A stretch of DNA of 64,000 bases. It comes from Evansella clarkii. GTDB lineage: Bacteria; Bacillota; Bacilli; Bacillales; Salisediminibacteriaceae. Positions 1 to 9,258 of this stretch are shown here, piece by piece. Every line of letters begins with the position of its first letter. Positions within the stretch are counted from its first letter, which is position 1. Location: assembly GCF_002019695.1 (NCBI RefSeq), contig NZ_KV917376.1, positions 340,118 through 404,117 of the forward strand, given 5' to 3'. Below the pieces are notes generated by a model. The model had not been told where the DNA came from, did not search any database, and saw only the letters and a list, made by a program, of their open reading frames with translations. The position numbers and the translations under genes are program-made.

Positions 1-494
1 TCGTCCCTTGTCTCACCGATCACTTCAAAGGAACCGTGCTCCTTCATATAAATCAGCTCCGTATGGCCCCCTGATACGACGAGGGTAATCAACGGGAAGG
101 TCAGCTCTTCAACAATATGGTTCGCATATATATGTCCCGCTATATGATGAACCCCGACAAGTGGTTTATCCATTGCGTATGCCAGTGCCTTTGCTGAATT
201 GACACCGACGAGAAGAGCACCTACAAGCCCAGGCCCTTCTGTTACAGCAATAGCATCGATGTCTTTTAGCTCTGTTCCCGCTTCTTTCAGAGCTTCTTCA
301 AAAATATACGTTATCTGCTCCACATGATGGCGGGAAGCAATTTCAGGTACCACACCGCCAAAACGTTTATGGCTTTCTATTTGTGAAGAAACGACATTGC
401 TGAGAATATCCCGGCCGTTTTTTACAACAGCAGCAGAGGTTTCATCACAGCTCGTTTCGATTCCTAATATAAGCATATCCTGTTCATCTTTCAT
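1..494 (-). CDS. tsaD: TsaD, tRNA N6-threonylcarbamoyladenosine transferase (partial, N-terminal part)
   Basis: N-terminal ~164 residues of TsaD; the rest lies beyond the left edge. TsaD transfers the threonylcarbamoyl group to A37 of ANN-decoding tRNAs, working with TsaB and TsaE, both encoded just upstream here. Translation begins [20 protein letters not shown], the typical start of the ASKHA fold, and the metal-binding HHIAGH motif (H-x3-H) is visible around residues 115-120. The ATG overlaps the rimI stop in an ATGA arrangement, which indicates translational coupling. The gene order thiL-tsaE-tsaB-rimI-tsaD is that of B. subtilis. Confidence 0.95.
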   Translation of the reverse strand, partial: MKDEQDMLILGIETSCDETSAAVVKNGRDILSNVVSSQIESHKRFGGVVPEIASRHHVEQITYIFEEALKEAGTELKDIDAIAVTEGPGLVGALLVGVNSAKALAYAMDKPLVGVHHIAGHIYANHIVEELTFPLITLVVSGGHTELIYMKEHGSFEVIGETRD

Positions 495-943
495 TCGAGC
501 ACCACCCACATGATTTGGGCATCTTCCTGATTATCCGTATAATAATTCTTCCGGATGCCCCCATTTTCAAATCCAAATTTACTGTACATTCTTTTTGCAG
601 GTTCATTGGAAACCCGTACCTCGAGGGTAATCTTTTTCGCTCCAAGCGTTTTCGCCAGAGCCATCGACGACTGCAGCAGCTGCTCCCCAACGCCCTGCTT
701 TCTGAAATCAGAGTGTACAGCTACATTCGTAATATGGGCTTCATCAATGATTATCCAGACACCGATATAGCCGATAATCCTTTTACCTGATAAAGCAACT
801 AAATAATATGCGAACTGGTTTGAGGCCAGTTCATTAACAAACGCACCACGGCTCCACGGAGAAGGAAAACAATTATGCTCTACCTCCATCACCTGGTCTA
901 AATCCTCCAGGTCCATAAACCGGATTTCTACCTCTTCTCCCAT
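491..943 (-). CDS. rimI: RimI, ribosomal protein S18-alanine N-acetyltransferase
   Basis: GNAT-family acetyltransferase of about 150 residues. The acetyl-CoA binding loop [10 protein letters not shown] is near residue 85, followed by the [18 protein letters not shown] stretch typical of RimI. It is expected to acetylate the N-terminal alanine of ribosomal protein S18, although many RimI proteins have broader substrates. The frame is open from a GTG at 952, but the ATG at 943 is better placed behind AAAGGTGAG, so I start there. It sits between tsaB and tsaD in one minus-strand operon. Confidence 0.92.
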   Translation of the reverse strand: MGEEVEIRFMDLEDLDQVMEVEHNCFPSPWSRGAFVNELASNQFAYYLVALSGKRIIGYIGVWIIIDEAHITNVAVHSDFRKQGVGEQLLQSSMALAKTLGAKKITLEVRVSNEPAKRMYSKFGFENGGIRKNYYTDNQEDAQIMWVVLE

Positions 944-944
944 A

Positions 945-1664
945 TTACTCACCTTTACTCTTTGTTTGTTGTCCCTTGTTTGCTGCCAGCCAGTTAGACT
1001 CAGCCTCTGCCATTCTTATATAATTTGGCGTGAAATCATGAACAGCCCCATCCGCTTCCTTTTCCATTCCAAGCATCGCCAGCTCTCCTGGCCGCAGGAT
1101 ATTTTCTGTGAGCCGGGCAAAAACAGCCTGTTTTCCTAACAGTTCCGTGATCTGCTCTTTATGTTTTTCCGCATCCGGGCTTGTGAAAAGCACGTTTTCA
1201 CCGCTGTCCTTTAGCTTTTTCAGCCAGTCTTCATGCATGATGATTCTGTCCTTTTCCAGCTGTTTCATCTGTCCGTCTTCATAACGGTACAGCCCCGTGT
1301 ACACCTGCCCTCTTCTGGCATCAATAAACGGAGAGACTACTCCGTTAAAATAGCGGCCATTCTGGGCCATCAGTTCGAGGCTTGATACCCCGGCAACCGG
1401 AATTCCAAGTGCCCAGGCCATCGTTTTAGCAGTGGTCACTCCAATCCTTACTCCAGTATAGGATCCTGGCCCCTGGGCAACTACTATTCTGTCCAGCTCC
1501 TCTGCCTTCATTTCCGCTTCTTCCATGAGTGTACGGATCGCTGGCATAAGTCTCAGAGAGTGATTTTTCTTAAGATGGGTCATCATCTCTCCAGCAAGCT
1601 TATTTTCTTTAATTAATCCTACACCCAGGACATATGTTGTTGTATCTATCGCCAAAACGTTCAT
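945..1664 (-). CDS. tsaB: TsaB, t6A-complex scaffold protein
   Basis: About 239 residues, ASKHA-fold paralogue of TsaD that lacks catalysis and dimerises with it in t6A synthesis. The N terminus MNVLAIDTTTYVLGVGL and the internal GPGSYTGVRIGVTTAKTMAW motif are diagnostic. A TTG lies one codon further upstream (1667), but the ATG at 1664 is preceded by AAGGAG at good spacing and overlaps the tsaE stop by one base (TGATG), so it is the likely start. Confidence 0.95.
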   Translation of the reverse strand: MNVLAIDTTTYVLGVGLIKENKLAGEMMTHLKKNHSLRLMPAIRTLMEEAEMKAEELDRIVVAQGPGSYTGVRIGVTTAKTMAWALGIPVAGVSSLELMAQNGRYFNGVVSPFIDARRGQVYTGLYRYEDGQMKQLEKDRIIMHEDWLKKLKDSGENVLFTSPDAEKHKEQITELLGKQAVFARLTENILRPGELAMLGMEKEADGAVHDFTPNYIRMAEAESNWLAANKGQQTKSKGE

Positions 1665-2119
1665 CAAAAGATCTCCTTACAAATTGTTATATACCTGTCT
1701 CCGGAAGGTTTGAAGTAAAGCACTCTGTCAGATTCTCCAGTATGCCTGATTTCTATATCGAGCCTCTCTTCAGGCAGCTGTTCTTCCACCATAGTGGGCC
1801 ATTCCACAACGGTTACACCCTCTCCTTCAAAGTATTCATCAAGACCCAGTTCCTCTCCTTCGTCTTCCACACGGTATGCATCCATATGATAAAAGGGAAG
1901 CCTGCCTTCGTATTCTTTTATAATCGTAAATGTAGGACTGTTTACGTTTGCCGTTACTCCAAGCCCTTTTGCAAGACCTTTAGTAAAACTTGTTTTTCCA
2001 GCCCCTAAATCACCTGATAAAGTGATCAGATCACCAGGCTGCAGTTCAGCTGCCAGCCTCTCCGCGAGCCGCTGTGTTTCCTCAGGAGAACCGGAACTAT
2101 ATTCGTAAGTGCTTTCCAT
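1664..2119 (-). CDS. tsaE: TsaE, t6A-complex ATPase
   Basis: 151-residue P-loop ATPase of the TsaE/YjeE family. The Walker A motif GDLGAGKTSFTK is near residue 38 and the segment VNSPTFTIIKEYEG that follows is characteristic. It drives turnover of the TsaB-TsaD-TsaE complex making threonylcarbamoyl-adenosine in tRNA. The ATG is preceded by GGAGG eight bases upstream. It overlaps tsaB by one base and lies 53 bp after thiL. Confidence 0.95.
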   Translation of the reverse strand: MESTYEYSSGSPEETQRLAERLAAELQPGDLITLSGDLGAGKTSFTKGLAKGLGVTANVNSPTFTIIKEYEGRLPFYHMDAYRVEDEGEELGLDEYFEGEGVTVVEWPTMVEEQLPEERLDIEIRHTGESDRVLYFKPSGDRYITICKEIF

Positions 2120-2172
2120 CTAAATAACCTCCGCCTTCCGTCGTTTACCAATTACCTGTTTTTATATAAAAA

Positions 2173-3156
2173 CTATAAATGGCCGTAGCCTGTCTTTGTC
2201 AGAGGGGAAGACTTCCCACCTTTTTTTAAATAGACATCGCCTTGACCTTCGGTTACAAAGCCTATCTTATAAATTTGCAGTGACTGTTTCTCAAACTCTG
2301 CTTTAAGGAAATCCCAGTTTTCCGGGCCCACTGTCCCTGCAAGTTGGTAATCCTCTCCGCCATAAAGCACCCACTCTTCCTGTCGATCCTGAGGGGCCGC
2401 CTTCAGCAGCTGTGCCCGAGGGATCTCATCCCAGTCAATAGTCACATTTACCTTGCTTGCTTCGGCAATTTCCTTCGCTTCACTGGCAAGGCCATCACTG
2501 ATATCATTGAGTGCAATTCTTGCTTCTGTGCCAGATAAGACCCTTCCGCCTTTCACTTGCGGCGCTGGATACTGATGCGCCTGAATAAATGGGAGGTGTT
2601 CTTCTTGTTCTGCTGCAGAAAGACCTTGTTCCAGAAGCTTTTCCAGCCCAAATGCTGAATTACCGAGAGGGCCTGTTGTAAAAAAAATATCCCCAGGCTC
2701 CGCTGCAGAGCGGAGAAGCCTTCTCCCTTTTTCCAGTTTTCCGATCACTGTAACTGTCAGAACAAGATTTTCATTAATTGAAACAGTATCTCCGCCGATC
2801 AGGTCCATTTTATGCTGATCCCCAAGCTGCTTCATTCCTTCGTATATGGAGTTAAGCTCCTGTACACTCCAGCCTTTTTTTGGCACTGCCACGGAGACTA
2901 AATAATAGAGCGGGACTGCCCCCATTGCAGCAAGATCACTAATATTGGCCGCAAGTGCTTTATGGCCAATCGCCTTCATCGGCATCGTCGTTTTCTTAAA
3001 ATGTATTCCCTCAACCATCGTATCCACACATACAACCGTTTCATAGGATTCCTGCAGGTGGTATATCGCCGCGTCGTCGCCGATTCCTGCCTTCAGTCCT
3101 TCCTGATGATGGCACTCTGGAGCTATCTGACGTATCCAGTTTATTTCATTATTCAT
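2173..3156 (-). CDS. thiL: ThiL, thiamine-monophosphate kinase
   Basis: 327-residue kinase that phosphorylates thiamine monophosphate to thiamine diphosphate using ATP. The PurM-like N-terminal motif GIGDDAAI and the DTMVEGIHF and NISDLAAMGA segments match the family; GGDTVS and NDISDGLASEAKEI are further conserved metal/nucleotide-binding parts. The length is normal. It is the first gene of the minus-strand tsa cluster, and upstream of it lies the 52-bp tandem array. Confidence 0.95.
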   Translation of the reverse strand: MNNEINWIRQIAPECHHQEGLKAGIGDDAAIYHLQESYETVVCVDTMVEGIHFKKTTMPMKAIGHKALAANISDLAAMGAVPLYYLVSVAVPKKGWSVQELNSIYEGMKQLGDQHKMDLIGGDTVSINENLVLTVTVIGKLEKGRRLLRSAAEPGDIFFTTGPLGNSAFGLEKLLEQGLSAAEQEEHLPFIQAHQYPAPQVKGGRVLSGTEARIALNDISDGLASEAKEIAEASKVNVTIDWDEIPRAQLLKAAPQDRQEEWVLYGGEDYQLAGTVGPENWDFLKAEFEKQSLQIYKIGFVTEGQGDVYLKKGGKSSPLTKTGYGHL

Positions 3157-3308
3157 TACGTCACCTGCTTGTTTCTTTCTATATTGTTAACAGCGTCTCC
3201 CTGCAAGTAATAAGTGAAACGTCATTTACTTGATTTATCTACGATTTCCGCTCTTCATTATACCAAAAATAACCTGGATAAGGAAAAGGGCTGTATAATA
3301 AAGAAAAG
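3157..3308. other. thiL upstream region
   Basis: Short AT-rich stretch between the thiL start and the first repeat unit. It must hold the promoter of the thiL-tsa cluster, but I see no unambiguous -35/-10 pair. Confidence 0.3.
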
Positions 3309-4052
3309 TGAAGAGCTTCTTGCACCCCTTGAGCGAAAGGATTGTTCCTTCTCATGTCATGCAAGAGCTTCTTGTATCCCTTGAGTGAAAGGGTTGGTCC
3401 TTCTCATGTCATGCAAGAGATTCTTGCATCCCTTGAGCGAAAGGTTTGCTCCTTCTCATGTCCCGCAAGAGCTTCTTGCATCCCTTGAGTGAACCTATTA
3501 CTCCTTCTCATGTCACGCAAGAGCTTCTTGCATCCCTTGAGCGAAAGGATTGTTCCTTCTCATGTCATGCAAGAGCCTCTTGCATCCCTTGAGTCAGAGG
3601 TTTGCTCCTTCTCATGTCCGGCAAGAGCTTCTTGCATCCCTTGAGTGAAAGGTTTGCTCCTTCTCATGTCACGCAAGAGCTTCTTGCATCCCTTGAGTCA
3701 GAGGTTTGCTCCTTCTCATGTCATGCAAGAGCTTCTTGCATCCCTTGAGTGAACCTATTACTCCTTCTCATGTCCGGCAAGAGCTTCTTGCATCCCTTGA
3801 GTGAACCTATTACTCCTTCTCATGTCCCGCAAGAGCTTCTTGCACCCCTTGAGCGAAAGGATTGTTCCTTCTCATGTCATGCAAGAGCTTCTTGCATCCC
3901 TTGAGTGAAAGGATTGGTCCTTCTCATGTCATGCAAGAGATTCTTGCATCCCTTGAGTGAACTTATTACTCCTTCTCATGTCATACAAGAGCTTCTTGCA
4001 TCCCTTGAGCGAATGCATTACTCCCTCTCAAATCACGCAAGAACTATCTTGT
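3309..4052. repeat. 52-bp tandem array A1 (about 14 units plus an end fragment)
   Basis: The motif GCAAGAGCTTCTTGC recurs at 3361, 3413, 3465, 3517, 3569, 3621, 3673, 3725, 3777, 3829, 3881, 3933 and 3985, exactly 52 bp apart, with degenerate units at 3309 and 4037. Each unit has a palindrome (GCAAGA-N3-TCTTGC), then ATCCCTTGAG, a variable middle (for example GTGAAAGGTTTGC, GTGAACCTATTAC or GCGAAAGGATTGTT) and CTTCTCATGTC. The variants recur in mixed order, which suggests unequal exchange. It lies between the 3' end of the PLP-enzyme gene and the 5' end of thiL. No protein is implied. Confidence 0.95.
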
Positions 4053-4062
4053 AAATACACAA

Positions 4063-4089
4063 GCCGCCTGCACATTACATGCAGACGGC
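4063..4089 (-). terminator. Hairpin downstream of the PLP-enzyme gene
   Basis: GCCGCCTGCA and TGCAGACGGC pair around a seven-base loop. On the minus strand the tract after the stem (TTGTGTATTT) is only moderately U-rich, so termination strength is uncertain. Confidence 0.5.
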
Positions 4090-4122
4090 CAGTTTTTCCA
4101 TCACTATTAAGCAAAAAATGTT

Positions 4123-5250
4123 TTACCCTTCAAGCGCCTGTTTAAACACTTCGATGATGTCTTCTTTATCCTCAATTCCCACAGAGATGCGGACCATGGA
4201 ATAAGTAACACCGAGCTTTTCCCGTGTTTTTTCAGGAACAGGCCGGTGGGAGGTCCCCACCGGATGAGTTACTGAGGTTTCCACTCCCGCTAATGTAGGA
4301 ACGACTTTCACCCAGCTTAACTTCCTGAAAAACTCGTGAACATCCACATTTTCTGCAAGAACTATCGTCACTATTGCCCCGTTGCCGCGTGCAGATACGT
4401 TTTTCGGATAATACACTTTTTCAATATTTTTATCCTCTGCCAGTGAAGCGGCTAAAGCAGCAGCGTTAGCGCTCTGACGCTCCATTCTGAGACTCAGTGT
4501 TTTGAGCCCCCGGCTTCCAAGCCATCCGTCGAACGGTCCAAGATTGCTCCCGAGGTTTGTGATGCGTCCCCGCACTTTTTTCATTAAGGTTGTATTTCCA
4601 GTAACAACTCCGGCTGAAAGATCACTGTGCCCTCCGATATATTTCGTGGCACTATGTACTACAAGATCCACGCCAGCTTCGTGGGGCCTGATCAGATAAG
4701 GCGTTGCGAATGTATTGTCCACCATTGTTTTCAGACTGTGTTTCTTCGCAAGATTTACAACTTCCTCAAGATCTTCAATCCGAAGCAGCGGATTTGTGAT
4801 TGATTCTGTGTAAATTAAAACAGTATTATCTTTTATATTATTTTCTACATCCTGCAAATCAGAAAAATCGGCAAAACTTACTTCGATTCCGAAATCCGGG
4901 AGTTCTTTTGCGAAAAGCTGATATGTACCGCCATACAAATCCTCTGTCGCAATAATATGATCACCTGCTTTAGCAACAGCAAGAACGCCGGCCAGTATCG
5001 CCGATATACCGGACGAAGACGCCGCTCCCATTTCCGCTCCTTCCAGATCTGCAACACCTTTACTGAGATCATCAGTATTCGGATTTCCTACCCGGGTATA
5101 CATATAGGATTTTTCCCCGCTGAAGAAGCTTTCCATATCGTCTAAATCATTAAATGCAAACGCCGATGTCTGATAAATCGGTTTGGCTTTACTGATTTCC
5201 TTTGAATCCAGCTTTTCCTGAAAATGTACATTTTTTGTCTCAAAACGCAT
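4123..5250 (-). CDS. Cys/Met-metabolism PLP-dependent enzyme (cystathionine gamma-synthase/lyase family)
   Basis: About 375 residues of the trans-sulfuration fold-type I PLP family. The Schiff-base lysine is in VVHSATKYIGGHSD, the active-site segment SYMYTRVGNPNTD is near residue 50, and SSSGISAILAG and DNTFATPYL are also typical. Members act as cystathionine gamma-synthase, cystathionine gamma-lyase or methionine gamma-lyase; sequence alone does not tell which. The frame can begin at 5299-5301, but family alignment and AAGGGG upstream favour the ATG at 5250. It diverges from the gamma-glutamyltransferase operon, so a link to gamma-glutamyl-thiol metabolism is possible (inference). Confidence 0.85.
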   Translation of the reverse strand: MRFETKNVHFQEKLDSKEISKAKPIYQTSAFAFNDLDDMESFFSGEKSYMYTRVGNPNTDDLSKGVADLEGAEMGAASSSGISAILAGVLAVAKAGDHIIATEDLYGGTYQLFAKELPDFGIEVSFADFSDLQDVENNIKDNTVLIYTESITNPLLRIEDLEEVVNLAKKHSLKTMVDNTFATPYLIRPHEAGVDLVVHSATKYIGGHSDLSAGVVTGNTTLMKKVRGRITNLGSNLGPFDGWLGSRGLKTLSLRMERQSANAAALAASLAEDKNIEKVYYPKNVSARGNGAIVTIVLAENVDVHEFFRKLSWVKVVPTLAGVETSVTHPVGTSHRPVPEKTREKLGVTYSMVRISVGIEDKEDIIEVFKQALEG

Positions 5251-5471
5251 CGTCCAACACCCCTTGCCACAATTTTTTTCCCTCTCAAAATACTTTTTCA
5301 TTATTGTATCATTCCTCCAACATAATTACTTAAACCGCGATTCCATGAAAATTTTTTAATATTAACTTTTTTCTGAAAAATCTTACAATATTCTGCTCCA
5401 ACCAGACCTTCTATGTGATAAAATATTCGAAACAGTTGCATTTTTACTTCATATATGAATGGAGATCAACG

Positions 5472-7136
5472 ATGAAAACTTCAAAGAAGAAGATATCCTC
5501 GGATAAAAATATTTTCGGTATGGTTTCTACCGCTTCCGGCCCAGCCACAGAAGCAGGGGTTCGCATGCTTGAAAAAGGAGGAAATGCTGTCGATGCCGCT
5601 GTAGCTGCTGCTCTTTGTTTAGGAGTAACAGAGCCTCAGGCCTCAGGTCTCGGCGGACAGACGATGGCCCTTGTTTACTTAAAAGAAGAGGGACGTGTTT
5701 TCGCACTGGATGGATCTTCACGTGCTCCTTTTAATGTCCAGCCCATGAAGACGCCAGAAAAACCTATAAAATTCGGCCTGAAATCTTCAACCGTCCCTTC
5801 CACTCCGGCCACATTGGGGTATCTTCAGGAGAAGTATGGTAAACTTTCTTTCGCTGAAGCAGCTGAACCTGCAATACAAGCTGCAAGAGAAGGAATTATT
5901 GTTTCACCGCTCATACACAGGTTATTAAAGAAAGAAGAAGAACATTTAAGAAAAGATGCTTCCATAGTTAAAAACTTTTTCAAAAATAACAAGCCTATGC
6001 CGACACGGGCGACAATTTTTCAGCCGGAGCTGGCAAACACCCTGGAGACAATGGTTAAAAACGGATGGCAGGATTTTTATATCGGTACGATAGGAAAAAA
6101 GATCGTAAAAGATATGAAAAAAAGAGATGGGCTCATCACCGATGCAGACCTCTGTCAAATCCCGATCCCGGTGGAGCGTGATGTTCTAACAGGAAGTTAC
6201 AGAGACTATGATATTTATACTTTTCCTCCCCCCGGTGCCGGAAGAGTATTAGTGCAGATTCTGAACACTCTTGAAGGATTCCCTCCTGAAATGCTGCACA
6301 CGGAGGAAGCCCCAGGTGCAGTAATTTCTGCGCTTGCGTTTCAATTTGCTTTAACCGACAGGCAAAGGGTGCCAATCCACCCTGACTATTTCCTGCAGAC
6401 AGTAAATAAATTTATGCTCGATAAGGACTATGCGAAAGAGCTCACAGACCTGATTACTAAAATAGGCAGGACTTCATTGCAGGAAAAGTTTGCTCCGCCT
6501 ATTACATCCGGGGAAACAACACATTTATCAGTGGCTGATATAGACGGCAACGCTGTGGGAATTACCCAGTCTATTGAACTTGTTTTCGGCAGTAAAACGA
6601 TGGCCGAGGGACTTGGCTTTTTCTATAACAATTATATGAGTGCTTTTGATTACAAAAACATGGCACATCCATATCATCTTCTCCCGGGAGGCAAGCCCTG
6701 GAGCAGTGTAGCTCCAGTCCTTTTATTTAAAGGCGGCAGACCGAAATTCCTCCTGGGAAGCCCGGGAAGCAGCCGTATTTCCACCTCTCTCGCCCAGGTG
6801 ATTACCAGGATTGCTGACAGAAATGAAACACTGGACCATGCGATCTCCGCACCAAGATTTCATTCCTCTGATACAGGAAAGCTGTTAATTGAGAAAAGCA
6901 GATTTAACGAAGAAGTATTGAACGCATTAAATATTACCGGCTTTGAATTAAAGAAACGGGGAGCCTACAGCTTTTACTTAGGCTGTGTTCAGGGTGTTGA
7001 ATTCCCGGATATCGAAGGCGGAGAATTTTTTGGCGTAGCCGACCCACGAAGAGATGGTACAGCCAGAGGACCTGCATCATTAAAGATAATGGAGGGTTTT
7101 ATCAAAAATGAAGATAGCGATCGTCTACAACCGTGA
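5472..7136 (+). CDS. ggt: Gamma-glutamyltransferase-like Ntn hydrolase, cytoplasmic type
   Basis: 554 residues from the ATG at 5472 (GGAGATCAACG upstream). The family's autocleavage site is visible: GETTHLSVAD, where the first Thr (about residue 349) would become the N-terminal nucleophile of the small subunit. GGNAVDAAVA, TEPQASGLGGQ and the LGSPGSSRI loop that contacts the gamma-glutamyl group are conserved. There is no signal peptide, unlike secreted Ggt, so it resembles the B. subtilis YwrD type. The next gene starts inside its last 29 bases, implying coupled translation. Confidence 0.88.
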   Translation: MKTSKKKISSDKNIFGMVSTASGPATEAGVRMLEKGGNAVDAAVAAALCLGVTEPQASGLGGQTMALVYLKEEGRVFALDGSSRAPFNVQPMKTPEKPIKFGLKSSTVPSTPATLGYLQEKYGKLSFAEAAEPAIQAAREGIIVSPLIHRLLKKEEEHLRKDASIVKNFFKNNKPMPTRATIFQPELANTLETMVKNGWQDFYIGTIGKKIVKDMKKRDGLITDADLCQIPIPVERDVLTGSYRDYDIYTFPPPGAGRVLVQILNTLEGFPPEMLHTEEAPGAVISALAFQFALTDRQRVPIHPDYFLQTVNKFMLDKDYAKELTDLITKIGRTSLQEKFAPPITSGETTHLSVADIDGNAVGITQSIELVFGSKTMAEGLGFFYNNYMSAFDYKNMAHPYHLLPGGKPWSSVAPVLLFKGGRPKFLLGSPGSSRISTSLAQVITRIADRNETLDHAISAPRFHSSDTGKLLIEKSRFNEEVLNALNITGFELKKRGAYSFYLGCVQGVEFPDIEGGEFFGVADPRRDGTARGPASLKIMEGFIKNEDSDRLQP

Positions 7137-9255
7137 AAGCCAGGCAGTCATTAATTTATTCGGAACATTAAATCGTGAAAAATACGGTCTTGAAACGATT
7201 AAAAACATCAAGGATGCCCTCGTTTCAGGAGGTCACCAGGTCAAGACATTTGAAGGGGATAAAAATATCATTTCCAAGCTGGAGGAGTTCATGCCTTCTG
7301 TTGTTTCCGGCGAAAGACCAGGCCTTGTGTTTAACCTTAGCTACGGCATCCAGGGGAAAGGGCGTTATATGCATGTACCGGGCATTCTTGAAATGCTCGG
7401 TATCCCCTATGTAGGATCCGGACCGGAAACTCATGCGCTAGCTCTGGACAAAGTTGTTACAAAAATGATTTTAATCCAGAGAGGTCTTCCTACACCAAAA
7501 TTTATGGTAATGGACAAGCCTGATTCTCCGGTAACGGAAGATCTAACCTATCCACTTATCGTAAAACCGAAAGATGAGGCCGTTTCCTTCGGGCTTAGAA
7601 TTGTTCACAACGAAGATGAACTGAGAGACGGGGTTAAAACCATTTACGAGACTTTTAACGGGCCGACTCTTGTTGAAGAATATATTGAAGGCCGGGAAGT
7701 AAACGTCGGGCTGCTTGGCAATAACCCTGTAGAAGCTCTCCCTCCAGTCGAGCTCGTCTTTGGAGAAGGGGAACAGATTTTTACCTATGAAGATAAGAAA
7801 AACAAAAGTGGCAGGACGGTAGAAAAAGTCTGCCCTGCTCCTCTTTCCGAAGAAGAAACTAAAAAAATCCAGCAGCTTGCTATTGATACATTTAAGGCGC
7901 TTGGCTGCTATGACAGTGCCAGGGTAGATTTCCGGATCGATAAACAGGGGAACCCTTATATTCTTGAAGTTAACTCCATGGCAAGCCTTGGCGCTGACGG
8001 CTCATTTGTTTATGCCGCAGATAAAATGGGCCTTAATTACACTGATTTAATGAACAGGTTAATCGACATAACAAACGAACGTTATTTCGGCCCGTTCTTT
8101 CTGGATAATACCGATGGCGAGACACCGAAAGAACCGCTGGAAATCTTTAATTCTATTACTCAGAACCGGCATAAGATTGAAACCGACCTTAAATCATGGA
8201 CAAACCTTTCCAGCTGGACTCAGGATCCTGTAGGGCTGAGTACTGTTAGAAGACGGCTCGATGACCGGTGCAAGAAGCTTGGCTTAAAAGCTGTGGAAGA
8301 ATACACTAACGGACGTTCTGCCTGGACATGGGAATCGAAAGCCGGTTTAAAAGACGGCACCCTCCTTGTTCTTCCTATCGATATTCCAGGAGAACGAAAA
8401 GGGTTCCCGATACCGTTCCGTACTGAACAGGAATGGATCTACGGGGAAGGTATCGCTTCAAGCAGAGGCGGGCTCACAGTAATGCTCACTGCCCTGAATG
8501 CTCTTAAAGAACAAAAGCTTCTGGCTAAAAAGAAAGTCGGGGTTCTCTTTTATTCTGATGAAGGAAGAGGAATGCGGTACAGCAGCTCCACTTTAAGAAA
8601 AGCCGCATCGGAAGCAAAACAGGTTATTGTACTCCAGCCTGGTTTTACCGAAGGGAAGGTCGCCGACCAGCGAAGAGGTTCAAAAAAATACAGCATCACT
8701 GTTGAAGGAGATCCGCTCCGTGTAGGAGGAAAAAATTCAAAACAGGCGGATGTTCTCAGCAGCTTTCTTCTGAAAACGGAAAAGTTAAAGGAAATCAGCA
8801 GCCGTGATAAAAAACTCACTATAGCCGTTCAGGATGTACATTCAGAAAGATACAGCGTATTACTGCCTCACCGGGTAACTGCTACTATCGTTGTCACATA
8901 TATTAATGAAAAACTTGCGGAGGAAGCGGAGAAGGAGATAAGAGAAACATTTAAATCAAGCTCAGGCGGGATGAAGTCTTATGTGGAAACTATTGAAGAA
9001 AGACCTCCACTTTTAAGAAGGAAAAATAATGAAATTATCAGCCTGCTCCGTCAGATCAGCGAGGAATGGCATCTCCCATTCGGTACGGAATCAAGCCTCC
9101 TTGCCAGCGCTGCCGGGGAAGTCCAGGCTGATATTCCCGTTATCTGCGGTTTTGCTCCTGCAAGCAAAGGATTATATACGCCAAATGAAGCTATACACCG
9201 GAGCGAACTGATTCAGCGATCATTATTATTATCTCTGTATCTGCTGGAGCAATAA
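7108..9255 (+). CDS. ATP-grasp ligase (Ddl-like) fused to a degenerate M20-peptidase domain
   Basis: 715 residues in two parts. Residues 1 to about 320 are an ATP-grasp ligase close to D-Ala-D-Ala ligase: PYVGSGPETHALALDK, PLIVKPKDEAVSFG, LVEEYIEGREVNVG, then ARVDFR and ILEVNSMASLG with the Mg/ATP ligands. The usual Ddl loop after EVN (P-G-L/M-T) is replaced, so the substrate is probably not D-Ala. Residues from about 345 follow the M20 (ArgE/DapE/CPG2) pattern, but the metal ligands are changed: LPIDIPG where the family has HxD, IASSRGG for DxKGG, SDEGRG for DEE, and YTPNE for HTxNE. It overlaps the Ggt gene and is 3 bp from the next gene. A role in making or modifying a gamma-glutamyl-type peptide is inference. 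Confidence 0.75.
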   Translation: MKIAIVYNRESQAVINLFGTLNREKYGLETIKNIKDALVSGGHQVKTFEGDKNIISKLEEFMPSVVSGERPGLVFNLSYGIQGKGRYMHVPGILEMLGIPYVGSGPETHALALDKVVTKMILIQRGLPTPKFMVMDKPDSPVTEDLTYPLIVKPKDEAVSFGLRIVHNEDELRDGVKTIYETFNGPTLVEEYIEGREVNVGLLGNNPVEALPPVELVFGEGEQIFTYEDKKNKSGRTVEKVCPAPLSEEETKKIQQLAIDTFKALGCYDSARVDFRIDKQGNPYILEVNSMASLGADGSFVYAADKMGLNYTDLMNRLIDITNERYFGPFFLDNTDGETPKEPLEIFNSITQNRHKIETDLKSWTNLSSWTQDPVGLSTVRRRLDDRCKKLGLKAVEEYTNGRSAWTWESKAGLKDGTLLVLPIDIPGERKGFPIPFRTEQEWIYGEGIASSRGGLTVMLTALNALKEQKLLAKKKVGVLFYSDEGRGMRYSSSTLRKAASEAKQVIVLQPGFTEGKVADQRRGSKKYSITVEGDPLRVGGKNSKQADVLSSFLLKTEKLKEISSRDKKLTIAVQDVHSERYSVLLPHRVTATIVVTYINEKLAEEAEKEIRETFKSSSGGMKSYVETIEERPPLLRRKNNEIISLLRQISEEWHLPFGTESSLLASAAGEVQADIPVICGFAPASKGLYTPNEAIHRSELIQRSLLLSLYLLEQ

Positions 9256-9258
9256 TTA

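Noticed and set aside
3309-4052. CRISPR-like look of the arrays
   Set aside because: The whole unit repeats, including the part that would be a spacer; there are no unique spacers and no cas genes.
3957-4145. 62-codon frame at the end of array A1
   Set aside because: Translated repeat units running into the terminator; no start signal.
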